NCBI GenBank assembly: GCA_019316985.1
Contig: CP079215.1
Span: 1,550,001 to 1,614,000, forward strand
Source: Paraniabella defluvii
Lineage (GTDB): Bacteria > Bacteroidota > Bacteroidia > Chitinophagales > Chitinophagaceae
Direction: 5' to 3'
Length of the DNA: 64,000 nt
Position 1 is the first letter of the stretch. The number at the start of each line of letters is the position of its first letter. The notes beneath the pieces were generated by a model that worked only from the letters and a program-made list of their open reading frames with translations, did no database searches and was not told the DNA's origin. Made by a program: the position numbers and the translations under genes. This document shows positions 22,434 to 32,632 of this stretch, one piece after another.

Positions 22434-23929
22434 TTACCTGGGGTGTTTGATGTTCTTTTTCATAATGGCCTCCATTTTGCAACAATAGCCGGGTGCCGGG
22501 CTGCTACATTTTCCTGCTCCTTTATATCCACCGAAAGGTCGTATAGCTCGGTTACTATTCTTCCTTTCATCAGGTTCATACGTACTGCTTTCCAATTGCC
22601 CATTCTAACCGCCTGTTGCCCGCCATATTCAGGATATTCAAAATACAGGTAGTCGTGTTGTTTCTGCTGCTTTTCGTTGCCTACAATTTCCGGGAGTATA
22701 GACACACCGTGTACTCCGGCCGGTGTATTTACCTGCAGCAACTCACAAAAAGTGGGCATCATGTCGATAGTTGCCGAAACCAGGGTAGAAGAGGAACCTG
22801 CCTTTACTTTTCCAGGCCATTGCACAATAAACGGGGCCCTTATTCCTCCCTCGCGCAGGTAGCCTTTACCCCAGCCGCTACTGCCTTTAAATGGTCCTGC
22901 ACTGTTAAAAACACGGGATCTACGCCGGCATTACTTGCAGGCCCGTTATCACTGCAAAACATGATCATGGTATTCTCATAAAGACCGTTCTTCTTTAATT
23001 GCGCCACAATCTGGCCTACCTGCTCATCTAACAAAGTGATCATCGCTGCATAGGTTGCCCTGGGATAGCGACATGGAAAATAAGACCCTCCCAGGAACGG
23101 CGTTTCATCTCCAAACTTTTGATGATAATAATTGACCAGCCTTTGGGGTGCCTGTAAAGACACATGAGGTAACGGGGTGGGGTAATATAAAAAGAAGGGC
23201 CTGCTTTTATTTTTGTCAATAAAGTTTAAAGCAGCTTTTACCAGGTAATCGGGAGCATAATATTTTTGCTGGTACACTTCATAATTGCGCGGGTCCAGTT
23301 TATCCAGGCTGTCGGGAAACCTGACATCAGGATCAACAATTTTATTATCTATAGCCACCCGGTCTTCGTTTTCCCATAAGTGCCCGTTATAGTAGGTATG
23401 ATCCTGCCGCTGGCAGATGTAGCCATAAAAGTAATCAAACCCCTGCCGGTTGGGATGCCCGGTGCTGCTGAAAGGCGAGCCCAATCCCCATTTACCCACC
23501 ATCCCGGTAGTATAGCCGGCACTTTTTAAAACTTCTGCAATAGTAAGAGTAGAATCCGGGATCGGGAATTGTCCTTCTAAAAAGGGTTTTCTTCCATTGC
23601 CTTAAAATCCCATACGGGCCCGCGTTCTCCCCATTCATGATTGCCGCGAATATAAGCGCTCCCCGAGTTAATGCCCGTCATTAACAGGTACCTGGAGGAG
23701 CACATACTGCGAATGCATAATGCTGGGTAAATTTCTTACCATTTTTTGCCAGTGCGTCGATATTAGGCGTTTCTATCTTATCCTGGCCATAGCAACCAAT
23801 GTCTCCATAGCCCAGGTCATCGGCAAGGATATAAACGATATTAGGTTTACGCTGAACCTGCTTTTGCGCGATACCACTATTTATCATTAAAAACAGGCAA
23901 AGCAAAAAACAAAAAAATTATTGAGCATA
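22434..23929 (-). CDS. arylsulfatase, S1 family (frameshifted)
   Basis: About 498 residues. Signal peptide region MLNNFFVFC...[10 protein letters not shown], then [20 protein letters not shown] with the metal-binding Asp pair. The active-site motif Cys-Ala-Pro-Ser-Arg is damaged: near 23693 one T is missing, and restoring it gives [12 protein letters not shown], so the formylglycine-type Cys is present. Later motifs [14 protein letters not shown] and the [19 protein letters not shown] segment follow. It would remove sulfate esters from polysaccharides. Part of the degradation cluster with GH43 and pectinesterases. Confidence 0.9.
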
Positions 23930-23995
23930 ACAAAACGTTGAGTACTCCTTAAAATTAAATCATTCGCTGCTATGCTTCCTGCGCAAACGTTTGAA

Positions 23996-25605
23996 TTACT
24001 TCGTTATCCTGAACCAGTCTACATCCATGAAGCCGGCGTCGTTGGTCTTTACCTCGCTGGTGATGAAAAGGCCAACCTTTGATCCGATCCACTTGCCAGG
24101 GGTAGCTTTTACCGTTCCGGCCTCAACAAATTTCTGCCCATCCAGGCTGTAACTAAATACACAGGTAGTATCCCGCTTAAACTGCATGCGGAAATACACA
24201 TCATTCTGAGATAGCTTCATTAATTCCTTTTCTGTTTCCTTCCCTCCGCGATCAGCTTTCTCGCAGGTAGTAAATACAATATAAACCCCATCCGTTTTAC
24301 GTTTAACAGCAATATTACCATAGCTCATAGCCATAGTAGTAAGCCCGGCTTTTTCTCCCGTAAATTTTTCGCTGGCGCGGAAATTGATTTTGGTGGTAGC
24401 AGTAAATGTATCGTGCGGAAATTTTTGTAGTAACACATGGGGAGTATTCCATAAAGACTGATCTTTTTGTACAGGGTGGGCAAACATTCTCAAGCTTCCT
24501 TTTGCGTGTTCATAAAGCTCCAGGTAGCCTCCGGGTTGGCCTGCCATTGCCATTGCAAGCCTAACCTCAGATCATTAAATTCATCGGATTCTACAGGATT
24601 TTCTTTGGCATAGGTTTTCCCTACATTGGGTTTTTTATATCGCAGCACGGGGTTGCCGTTACCATCATTGTTTTTGTCTTCACCGATTACCGGCCAATTG
24701 TTCACCCATTTCATAGGCTGCAGGTGCACTACCCGTCCTATGGCCTCCTTATCCTGGAAATGCAGGAACCAGTTTTCCCCGTTTGCGTATTTATCCAGGC
24801 GCCCTGGTGCGGGCCGTTCACCGTGGTTTTTCCTGCTCCATTACCACTTTACGCTCGTAAGGACCATATATATTTTGCTGCGCAATACCAGCTGCCAGCC
24901 CGTAGCTACGCCACCTGCAGGTGCAAACAAATAATAATATCCATTTCGCTTGTAAACTTTGGGGCCCTCAATAGTAGGATCCAACTCATGACCATCGTAA
25001 ACCATTACTCCATTTGTGGTGGTTTTAGTGCCTGCTGCATTCATTTCTTTAATTACCAAGATACTTTTGATTCCCGCGCGGCTTCCCGCGTAAGCGTGAG
25101 AAAGATATGCTTTGCCGTCTTCATCCCAGAAAGGGCATGGATCAATTAAACCCGCACCACCTTCTACCAAAACCGGATCACTCCAGGGCCCGGTTATTTT
25201 TTTGCTTTGGTAACATAAATTCCAAAATCAGGATCGGGATAGTAGATATAAAATTCGTTTTTATGATAACGGATTGCCGGAGCCCACACTCCATTTCCGT
25301 GCTGTACCTTATCAAATACTTCCAGAGGTACCTGGCGTTGCAATGCATGCCCGATCAGCTTCCAGTTAACCAGGTCTTTAGAATGCAAAATAGGCAAACC
25401 GGGCACCTGGTCAAAACTGGAGGCAATCATATAGAAGTCGTCCCCACCCGGATCGCATCCGGGTCAGAATATCTGCATTTACTACCGGGTTGCTATAAGT
25501 ACCATCGCCATTATCAGGGCTCCAAACCTGCGATACATAAGGCTTTTGGGCTTGCAGGCTACAGCTCAGCATCACCAGTCCGGCTGCTAAAAGTTTTCTT
25601 TTCAT
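23996..25605 (-). CDS. glycoside hydrolase family 43 with C-terminal beta-sandwich (frameshifted)
   Basis: About 535 residues. Signal peptide MKRKLLAAGLVMLSCSLQAQ; near residue 43 NADYSDPDAIRVGDDFYMIAS, reconstructed across a break at about 25450, gives the GH43 catalytic-base Asp. IDPCPFWDEDGKAYL holds the pKa-modulating Asp and TIEGPKVYKRNGYYYLF the acid Glu. The last 200 residues form a beta-sandwich domain as in GH43 beta-xylosidases. Likely beta-xylosidase or arabinofuranosidase on plant hemicellulose. Confidence 0.9.
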
Positions 25606-25665
25606 TTTATATCAATTTGTTCAGATCAATGTCTTTTAAATAGTTATTTGTATAACCGGACGGAT

Positions 25666-26619
25666 CTATTTGCCGATATTCCAGTCATTAAAAATATTCT
25701 TCATCGTATATTTCCCGGCTTCCTCTTTACTTAACTGCCTCGACCAACCAGCTCTTTTACCTGTTGCGGCTCCATTTCCTGTATTTTTATATTCGGCATA
25801 CTGCACTGTTTGCTCTGCAGCAGGCCTGCCCCAGTTATGCCAGCCTTCGGGCTTAATGAAAGCAGGTAGCTTTGATTGTACAAAAACCGTCTTTGCAAAA
25901 TCGCCCCAGGGGCGGCCTAAATAATAGCACACACCGTTTTCACCGGTTATAGTGCATTTGAAGAATACCATACCATAGGCTGCTTCTTTAGGCGTGTTGG
26001 CCGCAGTAATATAGCTGCCTCCTTTTTTGCAAAAGATGGTGCATTTTTCAAATAATACGGTTGCTGCGCCAAAAATAAAATCGGTAGTTCCTCTATATAA
26101 CAATTTTGATAATACTGCCTGCTTTTAGCGCCGGCACCGTGTACATAAAGCGTATCCTGGAAACCCAGGAACCTGCAATTCTTAAACCGGATGCGATCGG
26201 CTGAAACCCGCACCGCTACCGCTTGTCCAACCGGACCCGCACTATTTTCAAAAGTGATGTTCTCTGCCGTAAAGCCATCTCCGTAAATAAAAAAGGAAGA
26301 ACTTCCCGTAGTACCAATCTCTCTTCCCTGGTTATTTTTTTGCTGGCATAATCATCGTACGTTAGTATTACCTTGTTAACGTCTTCTCCCACAAAGCTCA
26401 CGTTGGTCTTGGTTGCAGGCAGGGTCAGCTTCTCTTTATATATCCGTTCTTTATAAAGATGACAGTTCGCCTGTTATTGGTATCGGAAACCGCGTTAATG
26501 GCCTCCTGCACCGTTGTAAAGTCCCCGGTTCCGTCTTTGGCAACCGTAAGATCCGGCTTAGCGGCAAAAGCATTCTGACATAAGCATATTATCACTAACT
26601 GCAATAAAAATATTCTCAT
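25666..26619 (-). CDS. pectinesterase, carbohydrate esterase family 8 (frameshifted)
   Basis: About 317 residues with breaks near 26440, 26310, 26215 and 26095. Signal peptide MRIFLLQLVIICLCQNAFA, then DLTVAKDGTGDFTTVQEAIN. Catalytic motifs: GQAVAVRV, FLGFQDTLYVHG (Asp), TDFIFG (second Asp) and YLGRPWGDFAKTVF (Arg). It de-esterifies pectin outside the cytoplasm. It precedes GH43 in the same direction and follows a related, phage-interrupted copy. Confidence 0.92.
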
Positions 26620-26647
26620 GGCATTTCTTATTTAAAAGGACAGGGCT

Positions 26648-26830
26648 TTAAAAATTCATCTTTTTTAACTGCAGCCATAGCTCAGCAGATGCCGGCTCTT
26701 TGGTAAGCGGTATGCCGTGCCCACCCCGGGAAGGGGTATGCGAACTGGTATTAATATTATGATTCATAAGCGCCTGGTGATATAGGAACTCTTGTGCAGT
26801 AGCCTTAACAGACACTGCCAGTAATAAAGA
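26648..26830 (-). pseudogene. C-terminal fragment of an acetylesterase-like alpha/beta hydrolase
   Basis: The last 50 residues before the stop at 26648 (LYHQALMNHNINTSSHTPSR, then GGHGIPLTKEPASAELW) resemble the C-terminus of Bacteroidetes acetylxylan esterase-like hydrolases, with the catalytic His in Gly-Gly-His-Gly. The sequence in frame upstream is a hydrophobic stretch unlike the family and comes from the repeat at 26840-26920, so the 5' part of the gene is missing. It may have been lost when a repeat element was inserted or by deletion. Confidence 0.5.
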
Positions 26831-26837
26831 AAGCAAT

Positions 26838-26920
26838 ATTATGACGCCTCCTACAATACCTGCTGAATTAGGCACTGAAGATATTTCCCCGTTCCGTTTT
26901 GCTTCAGCCGGGATGACGAA
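26838..26920. repeat. REP-like hairpin element with GACG ends
   Basis: A sequence bounded by ATGACGCCTCC (from 26841) and CCGGGATGACG (to 26917) with an internal imperfect stem GGCaCTGAAG / CTTCAGCC. It truncates the acetylesterase remnant and supplies the last codons of the interrupted pectinesterase. Only one copy is in the window, so its dispersed nature is inference. Confidence 0.35.
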
Positions 26921-27318
26921 GCCGTATGCTATTGTTTTTTACCGGCCATTCAAAAGGCTTTAAAGAGGTTTGTTTGAACCAGTCCTTTTCGCCCGGCAGA
27001 TCCGGATTACTACCGGAAGCAAAAATATTTTCAAGTGTGTAAGCCGCAGCCTCTTTGTCTGTAAGCTGTTTCGACCATCTTACTCTTCCGGCAGGACCGG
27101 CGCCGGCACCTTTGCTTTTGTACTCTGCATATAAAACGGTATTTTCATTTTCGGAATTCCCCAGTTATTCCAACCTTCTGCCGCTATTTGTTGAGGCATT
27201 TCGCAACGAATAAAAACAGTTTTGGCATGAGCGCGCCAGGGCCTTCCCAAAAGATTTTAGCAGCTTCATCAGCTGCAATTATTTTACAATCTAAAAAAAC
27301 ATAGCCAAACTTTTAAGG
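26904..27318 (-). pseudogene. C-terminal part of a second pectinesterase, cut by the phage
   Basis: The minus strand from about 27316 reads KFGYVFLDCKIIAADEAAKI, then (after a break near 27250) LGRPWRAHAKTVFIRCEMPQ, and EGWNNWGNSENENTVLYAEY, ending KPFEWPVKNNSIRLRHPG. This is the C-terminal 40 percent of a CE8 pectinesterase, homologous to the copy at 25666. Just upstream of KFGYVF the frame meets a stop and homology ends, where phage DNA begins. The N-terminal half should lie beyond the right phage end, outside this window. Confidence 0.8.
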
Positions 27319-27334
27319 GGGTAAAATGAATCGT
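27311..27334. mobile_element. left end of Mu-like prophage (host-phage junction)
   Basis: Pectinesterase homology stops at about 27316 and phage DNA has begun by 27326. The exact terminal base cannot be fixed: candidates are the AAGGGGG stretch at 27315 or the TG at 27327. The prophage continues past 64000. Confidence 0.65.
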
Positions 27335-27448
27335 AACAATCAAAGAATATAAAAAAGTGCGAAAAATGCACAGGAAATGCACTACTGGCGCGGCTTTCGC
27401 GCTTTTTTTGTGCTTTTTAACCGCTGAGCCGAAAAAAAAATGAATCGT
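27323..27448 (+). repeat. direct repeats AAAATGAATCGT at the phage left end
   Basis: AAAATGAATCGT occurs at 27323-27334 and 27437-27448, 114 bases apart, flanking a terminator. Mu-type transposases bind several such end sites. A shorter relative, AAAATGAATC, occurs at 40960. Also two copies of AAATGCAC near 27364 and 27376. Confidence 0.45.
27388..27409 (+). terminator. intrinsic terminator near the phage left end
   Basis: Stem GCGCG / CGCGC with a 5-base loop, followed by seven T. It would stop rightward transcription entering from the host. Confidence 0.75.
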
Positions 27449-27464
27449 TGGATTAGGTTGTATT

Positions 27465-28404
27465 TTACTGCGATTTTTGGGCTAAAAGCTGTTTGTTTTG
27501 CTCATTAAGCAGTGTTACCATTGCTTCCAGCTCAGAAAGCCGGTTATATATACTCCCTGGTGCCCGGAACTGCCTGCTAAAATACAATTTTGCCTCCCAA
27601 ATTTCCGCCACCTGCTCCACATCTAACACAATATTGGGATAAGTATTCTTTTCCTCTATGTTATCTGACTTTAAAATGAACTTACCATGATTGGCCGACC
27701 GGTTTAAGGCCCTTTTTATTAAAATACCATCCTCTTTTGTGACAAAAATATATACCCGCTCATCCTTTACATCCCGCATCTGCTCTACGTATTCGCCAAT
27801 TACCCAGTCTGAACTACTTAGGGTTTGGTACATACTTTGGCCCGCTACCTCAAACCCCTAAAAACGCCGTTATTGAGCCCTGGGAAGCGATAAGCGGGCA
27901 GTGAGCTGATATACTCAGGGTCCGAATAGCCCATTAAATAACCGGCCCGCGCCTTTACATGGACCATTGTAACGGTTCCCTGCCTACATGATCGACCGTG
28001 ACCATTACCGGCCTTATTACCTCCTTTACCTGGTACTGAACCGGGCTGGTTTGAGCCGTATTATAGGGCGCCTCCGGCTCCTCCATAATGGGTAAACTAC
28101 CCTGTTTTTCTTGGTTTGGGTGTGCAGAACGGTGTGCATTTAGGTGTGCATTAGCCTGTAAATTTTCGCCTCCTGTTTTTTTGTTTAGGTGTGCATCCTG
28201 TAAGTTTTCGGACATGATATTTTCAAAAGAAACTCCAAAATGTCCGAGAATTTTCATTAATACGTCTGCCTTTGGCAAATTGTCTCCTGCCTCGTAATTG
28301 GCGTATGTGGAACGGCTCAAACCCAGTGCTGTAGCGGTTTCTGCCTGTTTTTCGTTTCTGCTTTCGCGCAGGTAAATGAGGTTGGTACTAAAATTATTTT
28401 CCAT
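27465..28404 (-). CDS. phage repressor, XRE HTH with LexA/S24-like peptidase domain (frameshifted)
   Basis: About 312 residues with breaks near 27962 and 27855. N-terminal HTH (residues 5-60, ETATALGLSRSTYANYEAGD). A Gln/Asn/His-rich linker contains three near repeats of Asn-Ala-His-Leu-Asn. Then VKARAGYLMGY, with an Ala-Gly bond at the position of the LexA self-cleavage site, and VAGQSMYQT, the S24 catalytic Ser. GILIKRALNR supplies the catalytic Lys. It should keep lysogeny by binding the operators at 28417-28480 and be inactivated by RecA during DNA damage. Confidence 0.85.
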
Positions 28405-28416
28405 GTTTTAAAAAAA

Positions 28417-28480
28417 TCGGACAAATTATTTGGTAATGTCCGAAATACGGACTTATCTTTGTGTACGCTTATAAAGGACA
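28417..28480. promoter_or_regulatory. divergent early promoter with repressor half-sites
   Basis: Half-sites TCGGACA (28417), TGTCCGA (28437), ACGGACT (28447) and AAGGACA (28474) form two overlapping inverted repeats plus one extra site. A Bacteroidetes promoter overlaps them: -33 TTTG (28429-28432) and -7 TATCTTTG (28454-28461), 21 bases apart, facing the early genes. A repressor bound here would block the -7 and -33 elements. Confidence 0.75.
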
Positions 28481-28488
28481 ATAAAGAT

Positions 28489-28751
28489 ATGACTAAAATA
28501 ACAGACAATATCAAAAGAAGGGATGCAAAAATGCAGTTTTTACCCGTGAGGCCGCAGAATTGGCCGGGGTATCTGTGAACTATGCAGAAAAGGTGCTTAG
28601 AATGGACCGACACAATGAGCAGGTTGTTACCGCTTACATGCTTTTGAAGGACGGATTTAACAAAGTAGTGCGGGAAGTGAGCAGGATACTGCCTGAAATA
28701 GACCCTGCACCGGCACCTAACAACATGATTTCGCCCCGAAATGAGCAGTAA
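28489..28751 (+). CDS. small HTH protein, Ner-like position (frameshifted)
   Basis: About 87 residues with one break near 28544. MTKITDNIKRRDAK is followed by REAAELAGVSVNYAEKVLRM, an HTH-type helix pair. First gene of the early transcript, where Mu has ner, so a role in turning down early and repressor transcription is likely by position only. Confidence 0.6.
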
Positions 28752-28824
28752 AAAGGGCGTTTTTAGCCCAAAAACAATAGGAAAAACTGACCTAAACCGC
28801 TGATATAGAAATTGATAAAAGAAA

Positions 28825-30921
28825 ATGCAGGACTATTTTTTTCAACATAAAGAGCTGGGGATTTGCCTTACTTACAAAGGGCTGGTTTGGCTGGGGTATA
28901 GCGAAAATACTCTGAAAAGTGCCATGCAGCGCGAAAGCAATAGCTGGCCTTTTATTGTACACCCGGAAGATAAACGCGCCCGCCTTCTTCCGTACGAAGA
29001 ATGCAACGCCAGCCGGAAGGCAGATATTACCGGCAGGCTGGCAAAGCGGATGAACTGCCAACATACAGACGAAGCTTGTGAATGTGGTAATATATATAAC
29101 CATACCAGCATTGCACCTATTAAGGAGCAAATAGTAAAAGACCTGGCGGCGCATGATTTTTATTTAGGTTACCAGTTTATTGGCAAAAATGGGCACCCTG
29201 ATACTTTGCCTACCGAAAAGGTAAAGCACTATACTAATGAAGCCAGCCTACTTAATTTTTTTGGTAAAAGCTGATGCAAATACAAAGGAAGTAGTAAAAG
29301 AGCAGCTACACTTTAGAAACGTTGCGGACTTTTGGGAGAAGGTTTTAGAATTGGTGAAAGCTGAAAAGGCAGCGGGTAACATTAGCGGCAAGTTTGCAAG
29401 CAGTTATGTGCGCCTGGTGAGCCATAAAGAAAGCACCTTGAAAGCTTATAAAGCCCACGGTTATGCCAGCCTAATAAGTAAACAGTTTGGTAAGAAAAAT
29501 GCCGCTAAAATAACTGATGAGATTGCAGAAGCTCACCTGCTGGAGTTAATTGCACACCCTAACCAGTTAGATGATGTGCTGATTTGCGTAATGTACAACC
29601 AATGGGCAAAGAAAACGGCTACAAAGATATTGTACCGGAAAGCGTGGGCGTATGGAGAAGGAAAAGAAGCTTTGAAGTGACAGCAAGCCGTGAAGGTGGC
29701 AGCGCCTTTAATGAAAAACACATACGTCAAGTTAAAGGGATTAGAACTACAGCCCCACTTAAGATGGTGGAACATGATGATAATAACCTGGATTTCTTTT
29801 TCAACATGACAAGGACCTGTTTAGCAAATATGTAGCTATTGTGGTGATGGATAGCTGTACGGAGTTGGTATTAGGCAAAAGTTACATTCCTGCCCGCAAC
29901 CCGCAGCAGTGGCAAGTACAGCACGCCTACCTTGATGCCATGTATTATATAAAATACCTTACTGGCAGCTGGCACTACCATTTGAGATTAAGGCTGACCG
30001 ATGGGCGCACGCCTCTCTTACACCTTTTACAGCAGCATTGCTAAATGGATACCGCCAGCGCATGGAAACAAGCACCGCGCCTACATAGAGCCGATGTTTG
30101 GGCGCCCAACCTGGAAGCGTGCCCAACAACTTATAAGCTTGGAGACTGCGAACTGGACAGGGAACAATATTAGCTCTAAGTACCGTGGGGTGAATATAGA
30201 AAATGTAAGCGCACACGCTAGGGTAAGGCCTTTACTGGGTGATGAAAGCGAATTGCAAATAGAAAATATGTTTCACCTAATGCGAAACATGCGCAATGTG
30301 ACTAAAAAGAATTTCGACAATGCTATTACTAAAGAGCAGGAGTTTTTACAGAAATGGGCTAATATGAGTGATGATGAAAAGCGCCCCATTACTGACTTGC
30401 AAATGCTCTCTTTGTTTGGTGTAAAGCATGAGCCTGACGGGAGAACCATACGCATAACTAACCGAGGTATTGAACCACAGATTATGGGCCAGAAATTTAG
30501 CTATGACTTGCCAGAAGCTTGGATGTATAACAAATTAATAGGCGCTCAGGTAAACGTTGTTTTTGACCCATTTGATATGAGCCGGGTACTTATTACCAAT
30601 GATGATGATATACGTTTTGTAGCGCAAACCGCACAGCTTAGCGCCCGATCAATACAAGATTATACAACAGGTAGCCGCACGTTCTTAAATGCCTTGCTTG
30701 CTGAGAAGAAAGAACAAGTTAGAACTGTTGCCGAAATGGCCGAACGCCGCAAAGAATTGGTAGATAAGAAAATATTTAACCCAGCTGCTGTATTGGCCGG
30801 AGGTAGCCTTAGAAAAGAACTTAAGAATGACGTTGAACACATTGCAGAAATAGAGCAATACATGCGTACGGATGATGAAGACGCAGACGATCTGTTTATG
30901 TCAATGATTGATAAAATGTAA
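28825..30921 (+). CDS. MuA-type DDE transposase (frameshifted)
   Basis: About 698 residues with breaks near 29260, 29625, 29808 and 29995. Catalytic acids: Asp in HDDNNLDFFF (about 29776), Asp in KADRWAH (29996) and Glu in RAYIEPMFG (30088). A N-terminal DNA-binding region and a C-terminal acidic domain (MDDED-like) for MuB contact surround the catalytic core. It would cut and join phage ends for integration and replicative transposition. MuB follows 20 bases downstream. Confidence 0.9.
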
Positions 30922-30941
30922 ACCCCATAAAATATAAATAT

Positions 30942-31855
30942 ATGTACACAGATGATAAACTGAAAATACAAAGCCTTGCGAAAACCTATATACAGGAGCA
31001 TGTTAACGGAGGCCAAAGCCAAAAACAGGCTATTGCAAAATTGCGCGATGTGAGCGAAGCCAGTTTTATAAAAATATTGCAATACAAGCCTACCAACGAA
31101 GGCACTGAAATAAGTAATGAAATGTGGCGTACAGTAGGTTACCAGGTAGGATGGCGCAAAAAGAATACTGTATTTGTTGAAACCATGAACGCTCAAACCC
31201 TGATACTTTATTACGAGCTGGCTAAAGAGTATGGAGAAATGTTTTGTGTGTTGGGATTAGAGGGCCGTGGCAAAACCTGTACGGCAGAATGGTACACCCG
31301 TAACATGCGCGGTAAGGGCGTTTTTTACTTGCGCTGTAAACGTACCCTTAATAAAAAATACTTTCTCATAGATATGCTGCGAAGCATGGGTAAGGCATAT
31401 GAGGGTATGAATATGTACGAATTGATGGCCGCAGTGGTATATGAGTTAGGCCGAATGGATAGCCCGGTTTTCATTTTTGATGAAATAGACAAACTGCCCG
31501 ATGATATACTAATGTTTTTTATAGAACTGTACAACGACCTGCGCTATATATGTGGCTTTGTATTGCAAGGGCAGATACGATTTGAACAGGTGGTAAAAAA
31601 GGTATGGAACGCGGAAAGCCAGGATACAGGGAACTGTTTAGCAGGTTTGGGCGCAGCTATATAAAACTGATTGATTTAAGCAAAGATGAGATTGAAGAAA
31701 TAGCACGGGAAAACGGTATTAGCGGTGATGATGTAATGGAGGCGGTAAATAGCAGCGCCGGTGATTTACGCCGTATTGACCGGATGTATATAAAGAAAGA
31801 AACGAAGAAAAACAGAGAGCGTGTAAACGCTAAGATTAAAAAGATGAAGGGATAA
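30942..31855 (+). CDS. MuB-type AAA+ ATPase, target selection (frameshifted)
   Basis: About 304 residues with one break near 31610. N-terminal helical DNA-binding part, Walker A GLEGRGKTCTAEWY (about residue 107), Walker B VFIFDEIDKLPDD (about 180), sensor-like region, and a Lys-rich C-terminus. It delivers target DNA to the transposase and gives target immunity. Stop codon lies 9 bases before the first tRNA-like element. Confidence 0.9.
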
Positions 31856-31864
31856 CGCCCTGGC

Positions 31865-31940
31865 AACCAGGTGGCTGATTGATAGGCGTTCCTATACCGG
31901 TTAAGGAATTATGCGGGTTCGATTCCCGCCCTGGTTACGA
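31865..31940 (+). tRNA. tRNA-like element 1, non-canonical anticodon arm
   Basis: 73 nt to the discriminator. Acceptor 7 bp perfect: AACCAGG (31865-31871) with CCTGGTT (31130-31136 in register, 31130 = 31930-31936). TG at positions 8-9; D-arm GCT-GATTGATA-GGC, 3 bp; T-arm GCGGGTTCGATTCCCGC (31913-31929) perfect with canonical TTCGATT loop; discriminator A31937 then CGA in place of CCA. The anticodon stem TTCCT/AGGAA encloses 10 nt, or 6 bp with a bulge around TACCGGT, so no ordinary anticodon is fixed. Transcribed with MuB. Could be a real tRNA, a mimic, or an indel-damaged tRNA. Confidence 0.6.
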
Positions 31941-32136
31941 ACCATTAAAACGGCAAAGCTGCCAATGCCGCAGCCACTGACTTATAGCGGTGATGAATGA
32001 CAGAAAAATATAAGCTCTTTTCTGTCTCCTTTACTCCCAACAGGTAGGGCCAGATGTTGAGGTAGATAATGCCAGAGGGTATTTACATAGCCCCGTAAGC
32101 CTCCCGCGTAAGTGGGGGCACTTTAAAAACACAATA
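31941..32136 (+). other. non-coding stretch before the small membrane peptide
   Basis: No gene is visible in these 196 bases. They hold a hairpin CACTG/CGGTG (about 31976-31993) and a further inverted pair near 32098-32120. It could be the leader of the next genes or an extension of the tRNA-like transcript. Confidence 0.4.
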
Positions 32137-32226
32137 ATGAAAATAGATATAGCTAAACTTATTGCCTACCTGGTATTGCTGTTTGCACTTGCTGCATTTT
32201 GGGTGGGCTGCTTTAAAGCACTTTAA
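32137..32226 (+). CDS. 29-residue membrane peptide
   Basis: ATG with a 29-residue product: a short MKIDIAK start, one hydrophobic segment LIAYLVLLFALAAFWVG, and CFKAL. Too short to place in a family. It is a single-pass inner-membrane peptide of the early region, with the next gene 11 bases downstream. Confidence 0.5.
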   Translation: MKIDIAKLIAYLVLLFALAAFWVGCFKAL

Positions 32227-32237
32227 AAACTACTACA

Positions 32238-32631
32238 ATGAAACAAGCTATTGCACCACCCGCACCCCGGCTACACCCCTGCCCATAAAGGGGAGACCAC
32301 ACAGGAGCTAATATGTGAGCTATTGAGCTGGAGCGCTGACGAATACAGCGAGTATATGTATAACGCTGGCCTTGCTTACTTAAAAACCTATATGCCTGCC
32401 TATAGTGACGGCATAGCCGAAAAGTTTGAGAAAAGCCGGGTGTATTGGAACTGGTACAAAGCGCTGCATACTCGTATTGATGCCACCATAATTGATGATG
32501 AGGGAACCAACCATTTTGCCAAATTGAATTTGGCTACTAAACGGGCCTTGTACAATGATCTGCATGATGCGCAAAAGAAAGTACAGGAGTGGAAGCCCAA
32601 CAAAATAGTTTGGCAGGAGGCTACAAAGTAA
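32238..32631 (+). CDS. early-region protein of unknown function
   Basis: About 130 residues. The ATG at 32238 (MKQAIAP) joins after a break near 32262 to HPGYTPAHKGETTQELICEL. The rest is helical and acidic with several Trp and Tyr. No family recognised. The stop at 32631 precedes the next ATG by one base, so translation is probably coupled. Confidence 0.65.
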
Positions 32632-32632
32632 T

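Noticed and set aside
22434..23929. Sulfatase with an altered Cys-x-Pro-x-Arg active site
   Set aside because: One missing T near 23693 fully explains the change and restores the standard motif and frame.
28825..30921. Several short transposase pieces that could suggest an inactive element
   Set aside because: All three catalytic acids and both flanks are present when frames are bridged; the same kind of break affects host genes equally, so decay is not supported.
31969..31993. GCCACTG motif resembling the cobalamin riboswitch core
   Set aside because: Only this short motif is seen; the other conserved boxes and peripheral stems of the AdoCbl riboswitch are absent, and no cobalamin gene follows.
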